A stretch of 64,000 bases of DNA from an uncultured Rhodospirillales bacterium (GTDB lineage: Bacteria; Pseudomonadota; Alphaproteobacteria; Acetobacterales; Acetobacteraceae), in contig CAIYSR010000139.1 of the NCBI GenBank assembly GCA_903928895.1, positions 42,637-106,636 on the forward strand, written 5' to 3'. Positions 1 to 10,258 of the stretch are shown piece by piece. The position numbers and the translations under genes were made by a program. The notes below the pieces were generated by a model. That model was not told where the DNA came from and ran no database searches. It saw only the letters and a list, made by a program, of their open reading frames with translations. Numbering within the stretch: the stretch's first letter is position 1; every line of letters starts with the position of its first letter.

Positions 1-1
1 T

Positions 2-1177
2 GAGCGGCTTGGTTTCACGCTGGCCGCCCGCGATGGCGCGAGTGTGACTGTCAACGTGCCGTCCTGGCGCAATGATGTCGCCGCCACCTCCGCCCTTGAA
101 CCCGATCCCGCCATGGACCCGGCCAAGGCCACCCGCGCCGCCGCCGGACGCGAAGCGATGGAGCCCGAGGCCGACCTGGTCGAGGAAGTGCTGCGCCTCG
201 GCGGGCTCGATGCGGTGCCCGCGGTCTCGATGCCGGTCACTGTGCCGGTGCCAGCCCCCACACTGACGGCGCGGCAGAGCCGCAACGCGTTGGCCCGGCG
301 CATCATCGCCGCCGCCGGGTACGCCGAATCGGTGACTTTCAGCTTCATGCCGACCCGGGAAGCCGCGCTGTTCGGCCCCGCACCGGACAGCCTGCGCCTG
401 TTGAACCCGATCGCCGCCGACCTCGATCAGCTGCGCGCGACGCCGCTCGCCACGTTGGCGATGGCGGCCAGCCGCAACGCCGCGCGCGGCCATGCCGACG
501 TGAATTTGTTCGAGATCGGCCCCGCCTTCCGCGCCGACGGCCAGACCGTCTTCGCCGCCGGCATTCGCGCCGGCCAGACCCCGCGTGCCTGGAACGCCCC
601 CGCGCAGAGCCCCGACGCGATGGACGCCAAGGCCGACGTGTGGGCGGTGCTGGCCGCCCTCGGCGTGCCGATGGAGGCGCTGACCACCACGCCGGACGCG
701 CCTGCCCACTACCATCCCGGCCGCTCCGGCACGGTGCGCCAAGGGCCGAAAACGGTGCTCGCGACCTTCGGTGCCCTACATCCCAGCGTGATCGCCGCCC
801 TCGACCTCACCGGCCCCGCCGTCGCCTTCGAGATCGACCTCAACGCCATCCAGGAGCCCAAGCGCAAAAAGAAGGCGCTGCCTGACCTGCCCGCCTTCCA
901 GCCGGTCAAGCGCGACTTCGCCTTCGTGGTCGACGCGGCCGTGGCGGCGGACACCCTGATCAGGGCCGCTCGTGGCGCCGAACGCACGCTGATTTCCGGT
1001 GTCGCGCTGTTCGACGTCTATGAGGGCGACAAGATGGAAGCGGGCAGGAAGTCGCTGGCGGTCGAGGTGACGTTCCAGCCGCGCGAGCAGACGCTGACGG
1101 ATGCCGAGATTGAGGCGGCCTGTGCAAAGGTGGTTGCGGCAGTGACGAAGGCGACGGGGGCCAGCCTGCGCGGCTGA
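2..1177 (+). CDS. pheT: Phenylalanyl-tRNA synthetase beta subunit, 3' part (5' end outside window)
   Basis: The reading frame is open from base 2, so the gene starts left of the window; 391 C-terminal residues are visible. The first visible residues end in VNVPSWRNDV, typical of the B5 region of bacterial PheT. The middle is the catalytic-like core domain. The last ~95 residues form the ferredoxin-fold anticodon-binding domain (FQPVKRDFAFVVD, then an FDVYEG segment). With PheS it forms the alpha2beta2 enzyme that charges tRNA-Phe in the cytoplasm. The stop is 12 bp from the end of the convergent MFS gene. Confidence 0.95.
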   Translation, partial: ERLGFTLAARDGASVTVNVPSWRNDVAATSALEPDPAMDPAKATRAAAGREAMEPEADLVEEVLRLGGLDAVPAVSMPVTVPVPAPTLTARQSRNALARRIIAAAGYAESVTFSFMPTREAALFGPAPDSLRLLNPIAADLDQLRATPLATLAMAASRNAARGHADVNLFEIGPAFRADGQTVFAAGIRAGQTPRAWNAPAQSPDAMDAKADVWAVLAALGVPMEALTTTPDAPAHYHPGRSGTVRQGPKTVLATFGALHPSVIAALDLTGPAVAFEIDLNAIQEPKRKKKALPDLPAFQPVKRDFAFVVDAAVAADTLIRAARGAERTLISGVALFDVYEGDKMEAGRKSLAVEVTFQPREQTLTDAEIEAACAKVVAAVTKATGASLRG

Positions 1178-1189
1178 CTCCCAGAAGGT

Positions 1190-2554
1190 TCAGCGCGGCC
1201 GCGTGTCGACGTTGAGGCTGACTGCGGCAGTCAGCAGGCCGCCGGCGGCGAGCAGCACATAGAGGGCGGTGAAGGCGGCCATGCCAGTGCCGATGGTGCC
1301 GCCGAGGGCAACGGCACCGGCGGCTCCGAGGGAGGCGCCGATCTGGCGGATGGCGGAATTGGCGGCGTTGCCAACTCCGAAGCGCTCGGGTCTGAGCCTC
1401 GCGACCGCCGCACCACTCAGCGCCGGCAAGACGAGACCGACGCTCATGCCACCCAGCAGCAGACCGGGCAACCATGTCCCGAGAAAATCAGGCGTCGGGC
1501 CGAGGCGCAGGGCAAACCAGAGATTGCTGAGCGCGTAGAGCACGCCGCCGCTGACCAGCAGCGGGCGGTGACCGAAACGGGCGGCGAAACGGCCGGCGAC
1601 GATGGCCACGGGGATGACGGCCAGCGGCCCGGGGGTAACGGCGAAGCCGGTCGCGGTGAAGCTGTAGCCCCAAATGCCGGTGAGGAAGAGGAAGAAGCCC
1701 AGAAACATCATCGAGAATGTGGCGCCGAAGATCAGGGTGGCGGCGTTCACCCAGGCGTAGCTGGGTTCGGCGAACAACGTAAGGTCAAGGGCGGCGTCGG
1801 GGCGGCCGCGCGATTGGGCGATGAAGACAGCGAGTAACGCCAAGCCGGCGAGGCTGGTGCCGATAGCGCCGACCACCGGCCAGGCCGCGGCCTCGACGAT
1901 GCCGAGCACAAGGGCACCCACGCCGAGGATGAGCAGGGCGATGCCCATGGCGTCCGGCGCGGTGGCCCGTTCGGCCCCGCGGGATTCCACGAGGCGGCGC
2001 CGGCCGCGCAGGAAGGCCCAGCCGCCGAGCGGCAGATTGACCAGGAACACCGATTGCCAGCCGGCGAGATCGACCAACCAGCCACCGATGCCGGGGCCGA
2101 AAGCGGCGGCAAGCGCGCCGACGGCGCCCCAAAGGCTGACCGCCACGGGACGCTTCGGCGCCGGGAAAGCCGCCAGGATGAGCGACAAGGAAGCCGGCGA
2201 AAGGAGCGCGGCGCCTAGGGCCTGCAGGATGCGGCCAGCGACAAGCCATAGCGGCCCAGGTGCGATGCCGCACAACAGAGAGGCGGTCAGGAACAAGCCA
2301 AGACCGGCAAGAAAGACGCGCCGCCGGCCGAGCGTGTCGGCCATGCGCCCGGCGGGCACCAGGAGGGCGGCATAGATGATGGTATAGGCGTTGATGGCCC
2401 AGGAGAGCATGGCCGGCGTGGTGGCGGGGAAGGCCGTGCGCAGCGCCGGGAAGGCGGCCAGGACAATCGTTCCGTCCAGCGAGACCAGGAAGACGGCCAC
2501 CGCGGTGAGGCCAAAGATGGTCCACGGTGATTGCTGGGTGGCCGGGGGGGTCAA
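1190..2554 (-). CDS. MFS drug-efflux transporter, DHA2 (EmrB/QacA) type
   Basis: 454 residues, predicted polytopic inner-membrane protein with about 14 hydrophobic segments. Near the N-terminus, SLDGTIVLAAFPALR fits the DHA2 motif in TM1, and GRMADTLGRRRVF is the MFS motif A loop between TM2 and TM3. Probably a proton-driven exporter of small toxic compounds; the substrate cannot be read from sequence. The start is TTG at 2554 and no better ATG exists in frame nearby; seven Gs lie just inside it, so the N-terminus deserves care. It lies downstream of a MarR-type regulator on the same strand, and a perfect palindrome sits in the 166-bp gap, suggesting it is the regulator's target. Confidence 0.85.
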   Translation of the reverse strand: MTPPATQQSPWTIFGLTAVAVFLVSLDGTIVLAAFPALRTAFPATTPAMLSWAINAYTIIYAALLVPAGRMADTLGRRRVFLAGLGLFLTASLLCGIAPGPLWLVAGRILQALGAALLSPASLSLILAAFPAPKRPVAVSLWGAVGALAAAFGPGIGGWLVDLAGWQSVFLVNLPLGGWAFLRGRRRLVESRGAERATAPDAMGIALLILGVGALVLGIVEAAAWPVVGAIGTSLAGLALLAVFIAQSRGRPDAALDLTLFAEPSYAWVNAATLIFGATFSMMFLGFFLFLTGIWGYSFTATGFAVTPGPLAVIPVAIVAGRFAARFGHRPLLVSGGVLYALSNLWFALRLGPTPDFLGTWLPGLLLGGMSVGLVLPALSGAAVARLRPERFGVGNAANSAIRQIGASLGAAGAVALGGTIGTGMAAFTALYVLLAAGGLLTAAVSLNVDTRPR

Positions 2555-2674
2555 AGCCGCCGCCCGTCAAGGCGCTCGGGCAGCGATATTTTGAGCGCTC
2601 CCAAGGAAAGAGGGAAAGGCTCAGGGCCGGGATCGCATTGCGAGGGCATCGTCATGTCGAGGCCTTTTGGAAAA

Positions 2675-2686
2675 GTTGATATCAAC
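2675..2686. promoter_or_regulatory. Candidate MarR operator, GTTGATATCAAC
   Basis: A perfect 12-bp palindrome lies 34 bp after the MarR stop codon and about 120 bp upstream of the MFS start. The core TTGATATCAA resembles known MarR-family operators, and a related site (TTGATATAAAC) lies in the MarR gene's own promoter. Function is inferred from the shared motif and position. Confidence 0.6.
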
Positions 2687-2720
2687 GGAACTGGCGTCGC
2701 TCGGCCCCTCGTGTGGGGCA

Positions 2721-3155
2721 TCAGGATAGGCGGGCAAGACGGTACCGGAGGTCATCCGTGCCGGTGATCGAGCCAAGATCATGGGACACTGATTGCTGCG
2801 TGACTTGCCACAGCGGAATGGCCGCGGCGAGCATGGTGTCGCCGGCCTCGGTGAGGTGAGCATTACGGCCGCGCAAATCATCGTCGGCAACCTCGACGAC
2901 GACGAGGCCGCGGCGCCGAAGCGGCTTGAGCACGGCGGTGAGGGTGGTGCGATCCATGCCGAGGGTGGTGGCCAAGGCCTGGATCCCAACCGACTGCATG
3001 CCGGAAATAGCAGTGAGCACAGCAAACTGTCCGTTGCTGAGGTGGAGCGGGCGCAACGCCTCGTCGTAACGCCGCGCGATGACTCGGGCGGCGCGCTTCA
3101 GGGCGAGGCACCAGCACGCGCTTCCGATCGCGGCAGGGGTTGGATGGATCGTCAT
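2721..3155 (-). CDS. MarR-family transcriptional regulator
   Basis: 144 residues, usual MarR size. N-terminal dimerisation helices are followed by a winged helix-turn-helix at about residues 56-100 (LATTLGMDRTTLTAVLKPL as recognition region, then the RRGLV and DDLRGR wing). MarR proteins are dimeric repressors, usually released by small phenolic or toxic ligands. The ATG at 3155 is chosen because upstream sequence is promoter-like; with the predicted -10 only 5 bp away, the mRNA may be leaderless. The neighbouring same-strand MFS exporter and two related palindromes suggest a self-regulated repressor-pump pair. Confidence 0.88.
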   Translation of the reverse strand: MTIHPTPAAIGSACWCLALKRAARVIARRYDEALRPLHLSNGQFAVLTAISGMQSVGIQALATTLGMDRTTLTAVLKPLRRRGLVVVEVADDDLRGRNAHLTEAGDTMLAAAIPLWQVTQQSVSHDLGSITGTDDLRYRLARLS

Positions 3156-3160
3156 GTCCC

Positions 3161-3190
3161 GATATAGGTTTATATCAACCTTTTGGTCAA
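3161..3190 (-). promoter_or_regulatory. Promoter of the MarR gene with embedded operator
   Basis: On the minus strand, a -35 TTGACC (3190-3185) and a -10 TATATC (3166-3161) are 18 bp apart. The spacer (3184-3167) reads AAAAGGTTGATATAAACC and contains the TTGATAT half-sites also seen at 2675-2686. An operator between -35 and -10 is a classic repression geometry. Inferred from sequence only. Confidence 0.55.
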
Positions 3191-3272
3191 GCATCTGCCG
3201 CCATGAGCCTGATTGCGACCCGCCGGTGCATCCGTGGCTGACATTTCGTCCCAAACCGACTATGTCCCCAGC

Positions 3273-5078
<1,806 letters not shown>

Positions 5079-5080
5079 CC

Positions 5081-5668
5081 ATGAGCCACGCCGCCTATGT
5101 GACCGACTATCTCGCCCACAGCGTGGCGGCGATGAACGCTTTCGCAGCCGATGGCACGCTCCAGGCGACGTTGCTCCGCATGGCCGAGGTGACCACCGCC
5201 GCGATGCGCGCCGGCGGCAAGCTGCTCATTGCTGGCAATGGTGGCAGCGCCGCTGACGCGCAGCATATCGCCGGCGAATTTATCAGCCGTCTGATGTTCG
5301 ACCACCCGCCGCTGCCTGCTATCGCGCTCACCACCGACACCTCGGCGCTGACCGCAACCGCAAACGACTATGGCTATGAGCAGGTGTTCGAGCGCCAGGT
5401 GATCGCCCTTGGCCGCCGCGGCGACGTATTCCTTGGCATCTCCACCTCCGGCAACTCGCCCAATGTGCTGCGCGCGCTCGCAGCCGCGCGGGCTCAGGGC
5501 CTCACCACGCTTGGGTTTGCCGGCAAGGGCGGCGGTAAGATGGCCGATCTGTGCGACCTGCTGCTCCCGGCGCCCTCGACCTGGACGCCGATCGTCCAGC
5601 AAATCCACATCACTGCGGCGCATATCTATTGTGCTGTCATTGAACGCGATATGTTTCCAAGAGCGTAG
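5081..5668 (+). CDS. gmhA: Phosphoheptose isomerase (sedoheptulose-7-phosphate isomerase)
   Basis: 195 residues forming a single SIS domain. The signature [16 protein letters not shown] lies at residues 51-66, with E66 in the position of the GmhA catalytic Glu; the C-terminal [12 protein letters not shown] supplies the catalytic His region. The family converts sedoheptulose 7-phosphate to D-glycero-manno-heptose 7-phosphate for LPS core heptose. The start is 2 bp after the lepA stop, so the two are probably co-transcribed. DiaA-type SIS proteins are related, but length and motifs favour GmhA. Confidence 0.88.
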   Translation: MSHAAYVTDYLAHSVAAMNAFAADGTLQATLLRMAEVTTAAMRAGGKLLIAGNGGSAADAQHIAGEFISRLMFDHPPLPAIALTTDTSALTATANDYGYEQVFERQVIALGRRGDVFLGISTSGNSPNVLRALAAARAQGLTTLGFAGKGGGKMADLCDLLLPAPSTWTPIVQQIHITAAHIYCAVIERDMFPRA

Positions 5669-5715
5669 ACGCAAGACAGGAAGGAATATTCCCTCTATTT
5701 TTGGAACAACACCGG

Positions 5716-5735
5716 AATTCACGAATACGTGAATT
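5716..5735. repeat. Inverted repeat, 8-bp arms
   Basis: AATTCACG and CGTGAATT flank a 4-base loop. The arms are AT-rich, no T-run follows, and it sits 48 bp after gmhA. It may be an activator/repressor site for the sigma54-type promoter ~150 bp downstream rather than a terminator. Confidence 0.55.
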
Positions 5736-5763
5736 GTCTTACCGAGATCTGTTCATCCCAAGT

Positions 5764-5782
5764 TTGTTGCTCTCTGCAACAA
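5764..5782. promoter_or_regulatory. Inverted repeat, candidate enhancer-binding site
   Basis: TTGTTGC and GCAACAA are separated by 5 bases. The centre is about 100 bp upstream of the -24 element at 5876, the usual distance for a sigma54 activator site. It loosely resembles the TGT-N10-ACA layout but has N11. The role is inferred. Confidence 0.45.
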
Positions 5783-5873
5783 GGGTCGAACTGAATGTCG
5801 GCAAATTTTACACTGTTCAACCTGCCGCTCGATGGCGAGGCTGCGACTCGTTGAAAACCAAGCCAATTCATTT

Positions 5874-5890
5874 TTGGCACAAGAATTGCT
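5874..5890 (+). promoter_or_regulatory. Sigma54 (RpoN) -24/-12 promoter
   Basis: TTGGCAC-AAGAA-TTGCT matches the RpoN consensus TGGCACG-N4-TTGCW at all but one conserved base. The invariant GG (5876-5877) and GC (5888-5889) are exactly 10 bp apart. The expected transcript start (~5901) gives a ~55-nt leader to the regulator gene at 5956. Two inverted repeats upstream (5716-5735, 5764-5782) could bind the required enhancer-binding protein. Confidence 0.72.
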
Positions 5891-5955
5891 TTAGACATTC
5901 CATCGCCAGCGAGGGCGGCAGCCGCCGCCGGGCGCTCTTTTTACAGGAGGGGTGC

Positions 5956-6699
5956 ATGAATAGGCTCTTGATCGTCGCCAACGACAACACGACGTCGCTG
6001 CGCATCGGCTTGGAGCTCGAACAGGGCGGCCTGTTCCATGCCACCATGACCTCAAACCTTACCGAGGCGGCTTCCCGCGGCACCAACGGCGCCGGGCAGT
6101 ACGATGCCGTGCTCATCGTCGGCTCGCCGGCCACCCACAATCTTGCCGGCATGTGCGGCCGGGTGCGTCAGTTCTGGTCGAACTGCCCCATCGTCGTTCT
6201 GACCCACGCCGCTGACGAGGCCACCATCGTCACCACGCTCGACGCCGGCGCTGCCGACGTAATCCTTGCCCCGCACCGCAGCGCCGAACTGCGCGCCCGC
6301 CTCCAGGCCCATATCCGCGCCCACGCCAACAGTGCCGGCGTTTCATTCCAGATCGGCCCCTACCTTTTCCACCCCGCCACCCGCGTCCTTCGGCACGTGA
6401 CCACGGGAGCCTCCCTGCGGCTGACCTACAAGGAAACCGAGGTGCTGAAATACCTCAACCGCAGCAACGGCCATGCCGTCGCCCGGTTGACTCTGCTGCG
6501 TGATGTGTGGGGCTACAAGGAAGGCGCTGACAGCTACACGGTGGAGTCCCACATCTACCGCCTGCGCCGCAAACTGGAGGCCGACCCGGCGCGCCCGCGC
6601 TTTCTCGTCAACGACGCTGGCGGCTACGCCCTCGTCTCCGCGCCGCCGCGTCCATGGCCGCCGGCCCGCGCCCAGGCCGGTATGCAACTCGCCGGCTGA
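5956..6699 (+). CDS. Pseudo-receiver/winged-helix (OmpR-type) transcriptional regulator
   Basis: 247 residues. A strong Shine-Dalgarno AGGAGG (5945-5950) precedes ATG 5956 by 5 bases, which fixes the start. Residues ~1-120 look like a receiver fold (LLIVANDN, DAVLIVGSP, IVVLTHA, DVILAPH), but the phospho-acceptor Asp is Val in DAVLIV, the acidic pair near the N-terminus is ND, and the conserved Lys before Pro is Ala. Residues ~140-235 are a good OmpR/PhoB winged helix (LTYKETEVLKYL, TVESHIYRLRRKLE, GGYALV). It is probably a DNA-binding regulator working without phosphorylation. No kinase is adjacent; transcription is probably RpoN-dependent. Confidence 0.85.
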   Translation: MNRLLIVANDNTTSLRIGLELEQGGLFHATMTSNLTEAASRGTNGAGQYDAVLIVGSPATHNLAGMCGRVRQFWSNCPIVVLTHAADEATIVTTLDAGAADVILAPHRSAELRARLQAHIRAHANSAGVSFQIGPYLFHPATRVLRHVTTGASLRLTYKETEVLKYLNRSNGHAVARLTLLRDVWGYKEGADSYTVESHIYRLRRKLEADPARPRFLVNDAGGYALVSAPPRPWPPARAQAGMQLAG

Positions 6700-6843
6700 T
6701 CAGATCGCGTTACCGTGGGTGGCGTGATGGCGCGCGATCTCGTCGAGCAGCGCCCACACCTTGTCCGCATCCAGCCGGCGCGCCGGATCATTCACCAGGG
6801 CGTCGATTTCTTCGATCGTGCGGGCGTAGTCGCTCTCGGTCAT
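6700..6843 (-). CDS. Small conserved-looking protein, 47 aa
   Basis: A complete ORF of 47 residues, MTESDYARTIEEIDALVNDP at its start, then an amphipathic segment ending ARHHATHGNAI. It is acidic and helical. A GGAGCG Shine-Dalgarno-like stretch precedes the ATG. Its stop abuts the convergent regulator stop with no gap, and it lies 72 bp downstream of the 400-aa gene on the same strand. The pattern (two helices with DPxRxxxDxVWxLLDEI) looks like a small alphaproteobacterial protein family, but I cannot name its function. Confidence 0.7.
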   Translation of the reverse strand: MTESDYARTIEEIDALVNDPARRLDADKVWALLDEIARHHATHGNAI

Positions 6844-6915
6844 GGTCGGGCGCTCCGGTGGCGGATGTTGCTCTCGACGCCGTTCAACGCCCCGAACATG
6901 GCCTCACCAAGGCGA

Positions 6916-8118
6916 TCATGCGGATGAAACAATGGCCGTCGCCAGATCGGCCGACTTCGCCGCGGGATGACCGGGGTTGCGGAAGCGCAGTTCGCTTGAG
7001 CTTTCCGCCACCTCGAACATCTCCCGCCGTGAGGCGCAACTCACCGCCACCACGTGCCGGGCGGCCGGATCGGTGAGGAATTGCCGGGCGGCGCCCTCGA
7101 TCTCGAGCTGCTCGCGCAGGTGCCGCCACTCCAACGCATCGGTGTCCTCCACCAGCATCGCCAAGATGCCGGGTCGGGTGCCGCTCAGCCGGGCCGGTGC
7201 GACTGCCGCCATGCGCCGGCCAATGGCGCCCGCCACCTCGTCCTCGCGCCCGGCGCGCGCCGCCAGCACACATACTCCGCCGCTGCCGGTCATCACCGCC
7301 AGATGCGCCTCGTGGCCGAACTCGCGGCGCAGCGAAGGCATAAGACCTGCCTCGCTGCTTTGACCGTCGCCGCCCTGCCCTTCGCTGCCCTGGCCCGCCA
7401 GCATGAGGGGTTCCAGCCGTAGGATCGCCGCCTCGTCCTGGTCCGCCCGCGCTCGCCCGGCCAACAGCCCGCGCACCCGGCCCTGCAGCGCGGCGAGGCT
7501 GTCGGTCTCAGGCCGCAGGCCTTGGTTGAGTGTCAGCTTCAGCAGGTAGCGGCCGGGTCGGCTGGCGAGCCAGGTGCGCAAGTCGGGGTCGATGGCTTCG
7601 ATGAGCTTCGCCCAGGCGCCACGCTGGACATCCCGCCCCTCTTCGGCCGAGATGACGTCGCAGACAATCTCCGCCACACTGCCGCCCCGGGCGATCAGCA
7701 GATCGAACGGTGCACCCTCGGCAAATCCGTCGAAACGCACCTGGAACCCGCGCGCGCGGTGCTGCGCCGCCACGCGCAGCAGGTGAAAGAGCCCGACCAG
7801 CGTGCCATCGCCGCTCAGCGCCGCGGTGAACGCCTCGATCATACGGACCTGACCGGCTACCCCAAGCCCGCCATGCAGCGCGACAGCATCGGCCGCCAAT
7901 ATCCCAACGCTGCGTTCCACTGGTCCCATCGGCAGCCCTTGCCGCAGCCGCTCCAGCGCCCCTTCCACCGCATGGCGTTGCGCCACCGCGCGCGCCACCC
8001 GCTCGCTGCCGCCGGCCATCCGGCGTAGGTCCGACAGCCGCGCGAGCCATGGCTGCGCACCGATCAGACCGATCAACGCCGTCGCCGCACGACCGTGTTC
8101 GAGAGTCCGCATGACCAT
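6916..8118 (-). CDS. Conserved-looking protein of unknown function, 400 aa
   Basis: 400 residues, no signal peptide or membrane segment. Not recognised. It seems to have an N-terminal Arg/Ala-rich helical region (1-125), a middle alpha/beta region (126-240), a Gly/Gln/Ser-rich linker (242-258), and a C-terminal domain (260-400). The middle part (GFQVRFDG, APFDLLIARGG, AEIVCDVIS) resembles a PD-(D/E)xK nuclease-like core with D139 and E150, but the Lys is absent, so that is only a hint. It probably forms a transcription unit with the 47-aa gene downstream. An alternative start is the ATG at 8112. Confidence 0.75.
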   Translation of the reverse strand: MVMRTLEHGRAATALIGLIGAQPWLARLSDLRRMAGGSERVARAVAQRHAVEGALERLRQGLPMGPVERSVGILAADAVALHGGLGVAGQVRMIEAFTAALSGDGTLVGLFHLLRVAAQHRARGFQVRFDGFAEGAPFDLLIARGGSVAEIVCDVISAEEGRDVQRGAWAKLIEAIDPDLRTWLASRPGRYLLKLTLNQGLRPETDSLAALQGRVRGLLAGRARADQDEAAILRLEPLMLAGQGSEGQGGDGQSSEAGLMPSLRREFGHEAHLAVMTGSGGVCVLAARAGREDEVAGAIGRRMAAVAPARLSGTRPGILAMLVEDTDALEWRHLREQLEIEGAARQFLTDPAARHVVAVSCASRREMFEVAESSSELRFRNPGHPAAKSADLATAIVSSA

Positions 8119-8231
8119 TCATTCCCGTTCTGCCGGCGGGCTTATAGCAGACCGCAGCGGTCCTGTTAATTGCCCCGGATCGGGGCTGCGCGGGCGGCCG
8201 GCCGCGAGGGTCTGCGATGGAGTGGTATCAT

Positions 8232-9332
8232 TCAGTTGCGCGGCAGTGTCGCCCGGGTCGGGGCGTCCGGGTTCTGGGCCCGGTGCCGCAGCAGGTGATC
8301 CGCCAGTACCAACGCCAGCATCGCCTCGCCCACCGGGACCGCGCGGATGCCGACGCAGGGATCATGCCGCCCTTTGGTCATGACCTCGACATCGTGGCCA
8401 TCGCGATCAACGCTGGCGCGCGGCGTCAGGATGGAGCTGGTCGGCTTGACCGCAAAGCGAGCCACGATCGGCTGGCCGGTCGAAATCCCGCCCAGAATGC
8501 CGCCGGCATGGTTGGAACCGAACGCCACCGCCCCCTCCGCCATGTGCATTTCGTCGGCATTGGCCTCGCCCGACAATGCGGCGGCCCCAAACCCGTCGCC
8601 GATCTCGACCCCCTTGACCGCGTTGATCCCCATCAGCGCGGCCGCGATATCCGCGTCGAGCTTGCCGTATATCGGCGCACCGAGCCCAGGCACCACCCCC
8701 TCGGCCACCACCTCAATCACCGCGCCGCAGGACGAGCCCGCCTTGCGGATCGCTCCGAGGTAACCTTCCCACTGTGCGGCCGCCTCCGGATCGGGGCAGA
8801 AGAACGGATTGCGCTCGACTTCCGCCCAGTCCCAGCGCGCCCGGTCGATGGCGTGCGGCCCCATCTGAACCAGTGCACCACGGATCCGTACGCCCGCCAG
8901 CACCTTGCGCGCGATCGCGCCACCGGCCACGCGCATCGCGGTCTCGCGTGCCGAGGACCGACCGCCACCGCGATAGTCGCGGATACCGTATTTCAGCTCG
9001 TAGGCGAGATCGGCATGGCCAGGCCGCATTCGGGTGGCAATCTCGCCGTAGTCGCGCGAACGCTGGTCCACGTTGTCGATCACCATGGCGATCGGCGTGC
9101 CGGTGGTCATCCCCTCGAACACACCGGACAGGATGCGCACCGCGTCCGGCTCCTGCCGCTGCGTCGTGAACCTGGACTGCCCGGGCCGCCGCAGGTCGAG
9201 CCACGGCTGGATGTCGGCCTCAGTGAGGGCGATCCGCGGCGGGCAGCCATCGATCACGCAGCCGATCGCCGGCCCATGGCTCTCGCCCCAGGTGGTCAGC
9301 CGGAACAGCCGGCCGAAACTGTTATGCGACAT
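8232..9332 (-). CDS. aroC: Chorismate synthase
   Basis: 366 residues, family size. The FMN/EPSP-binding motifs are intact: [10 protein letters not shown] from residue 15, [19 protein letters not shown], and [11 protein letters not shown]. It performs the last shikimate-pathway step, anti-1,4-elimination of phosphate from EPSP to chorismate, using reduced FMN. Start ATG 9332 lies 2 bp after the fabI stop, so the two genes are translationally close. The upstream in-frame extension is only a shadow of fabI. Confidence 0.97.
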   Translation of the reverse strand: MSHNSFGRLFRLTTWGESHGPAIGCVIDGCPPRIALTEADIQPWLDLRRPGQSRFTTQRQEPDAVRILSGVFEGMTTGTPIAMVIDNVDQRSRDYGEIATRMRPGHADLAYELKYGIRDYRGGGRSSARETAMRVAGGAIARKVLAGVRIRGALVQMGPHAIDRARWDWAEVERNPFFCPDPEAAAQWEGYLGAIRKAGSSCGAVIEVVAEGVVPGLGAPIYGKLDADIAAALMGINAVKGVEIGDGFGAAALSGEANADEMHMAEGAVAFGSNHAGGILGGISTGQPIVARFAVKPTSSILTPRASVDRDGHDVEVMTKGRHDPCVGIRAVPVGEAMLALVLADHLLRHRAQNPDAPTRATLPRN

Positions 9333-9334
9333 GA

Positions 9335-10183
9335 TTATTCGCTGGCCGGCGAGATGTCCGGCGCATCCGGGTTCTTCATGCCGACGGAGTGGTAGCCGCT
9401 GTCGACGTGATGGACCTCGCCGGTCACGCCCGAGCCGAGTTCGGAGAGCAGATAGACCCCGGCGCCGCCGACATCGCCGATCGTGGTGTTGCGCCGCAGC
9501 GGCGCGTTGTACTCGTTCCACTTCAGGATGTAGCGGAAATCCCCGATCCCCGAGGCGGCCAGTGTCTTGATCGGCCCGGCAGAGATCGCGTTCACCCGGA
9601 TGTCGCGCGGCCCCAGATCGGCGGCCAGATAGCGCACGGACGCCTCGAGCGCGGCCTTCGCCACCCCCATCACGTTGTAGTGCGGGATCACCCGCTCGGC
9701 GCCGAGATAGGTCAGCGTCAGCATCGCGCCGCCATCCGGCATCAACTCGGCCGCGCGGCGCGCCACGTCGGTGAAGCTGAAGCAGGAGATGTCCATCGCC
9801 TGGAGGAAAGCGGACCGCGGCGTGTCCATGTAGCGGCCGCGGAGGTATTGCTTGTCCGCGAAGCCGATGGCGTGGACCAGGAAGTCGATGCGTCCCCAGG
9901 CGGCCTTCACGGCGGCGAAGGCGGCATCCATGCTGGCATCGTCGGCGACATCGCACGGGGTCAGCAGCGTCGAGCCGACGGATGCCGCGAGCGGCCGTAC
10001 CCGGCGCTCCAGCGCATCGCCGAGATAGGTGAAGCCGAGTTCGGCGCCCTGCGCGGCGCAGGCGGCGGCGATGCCCCAGGCCAGCGAGCGGTCATTGGCA
10101 ACGCCCATGATCAAGCCGCGCTTGCCCGCGAGCAGGGTGCCCTTGGCGATGGGACGGTCGGTCTCAGGATCGGACATGCGCAT
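9335..10183 (-). CDS. fabI: Enoyl-[acyl-carrier-protein] reductase (NADH)
   Basis: 282 residues, SDR fold. The divergent glycine-rich motif ([11 protein letters not shown]) is FabI-specific. The catalytic residues Y159, Y169 and K176 correspond to E. coli Y146, Y156 and K163. It reduces trans-2-enoyl-ACP in fatty-acid elongation and is the triclosan target. Followed by aroC after 2 bp, an arrangement common in alphaproteobacteria. A second in-frame ATG at 10177 could be the real start. Confidence 0.96.
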   Translation of the reverse strand: MRMSDPETDRPIAKGTLLAGKRGLIMGVANDRSLAWGIAAACAAQGAELGFTYLGDALERRVRPLAASVGSTLLTPCDVADDASMDAAFAAVKAAWGRIDFLVHAIGFADKQYLRGRYMDTPRSAFLQAMDISCFSFTDVARRAAELMPDGGAMLTLTYLGAERVIPHYNVMGVAKAALEASVRYLAADLGPRDIRVNAISAGPIKTLAASGIGDFRYILKWNEYNAPLRRNTTIGDVGGAGVYLLSELGSGVTGEVHHVDSGYHSVGMKNPDAPDISPASE

Positions 10184-10258
10184 TCATTCCCAACAGGGTG
10201 GACGTGTTGTGGCGGTTGGGTGGTGACATAGGCAGGCCCCCTCCGGCAAGAGGCGGCG

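Noticed and set aside
6715..6927. 70-codon plus-strand ORF after the regulator
   Set aside because: Lies antisense to the better-supported 47-aa gene, with no Shine-Dalgarno.
8217..9395. 392-codon plus-strand ORF opposite aroC
   Set aside because: Antisense to the conserved aroC sequence.
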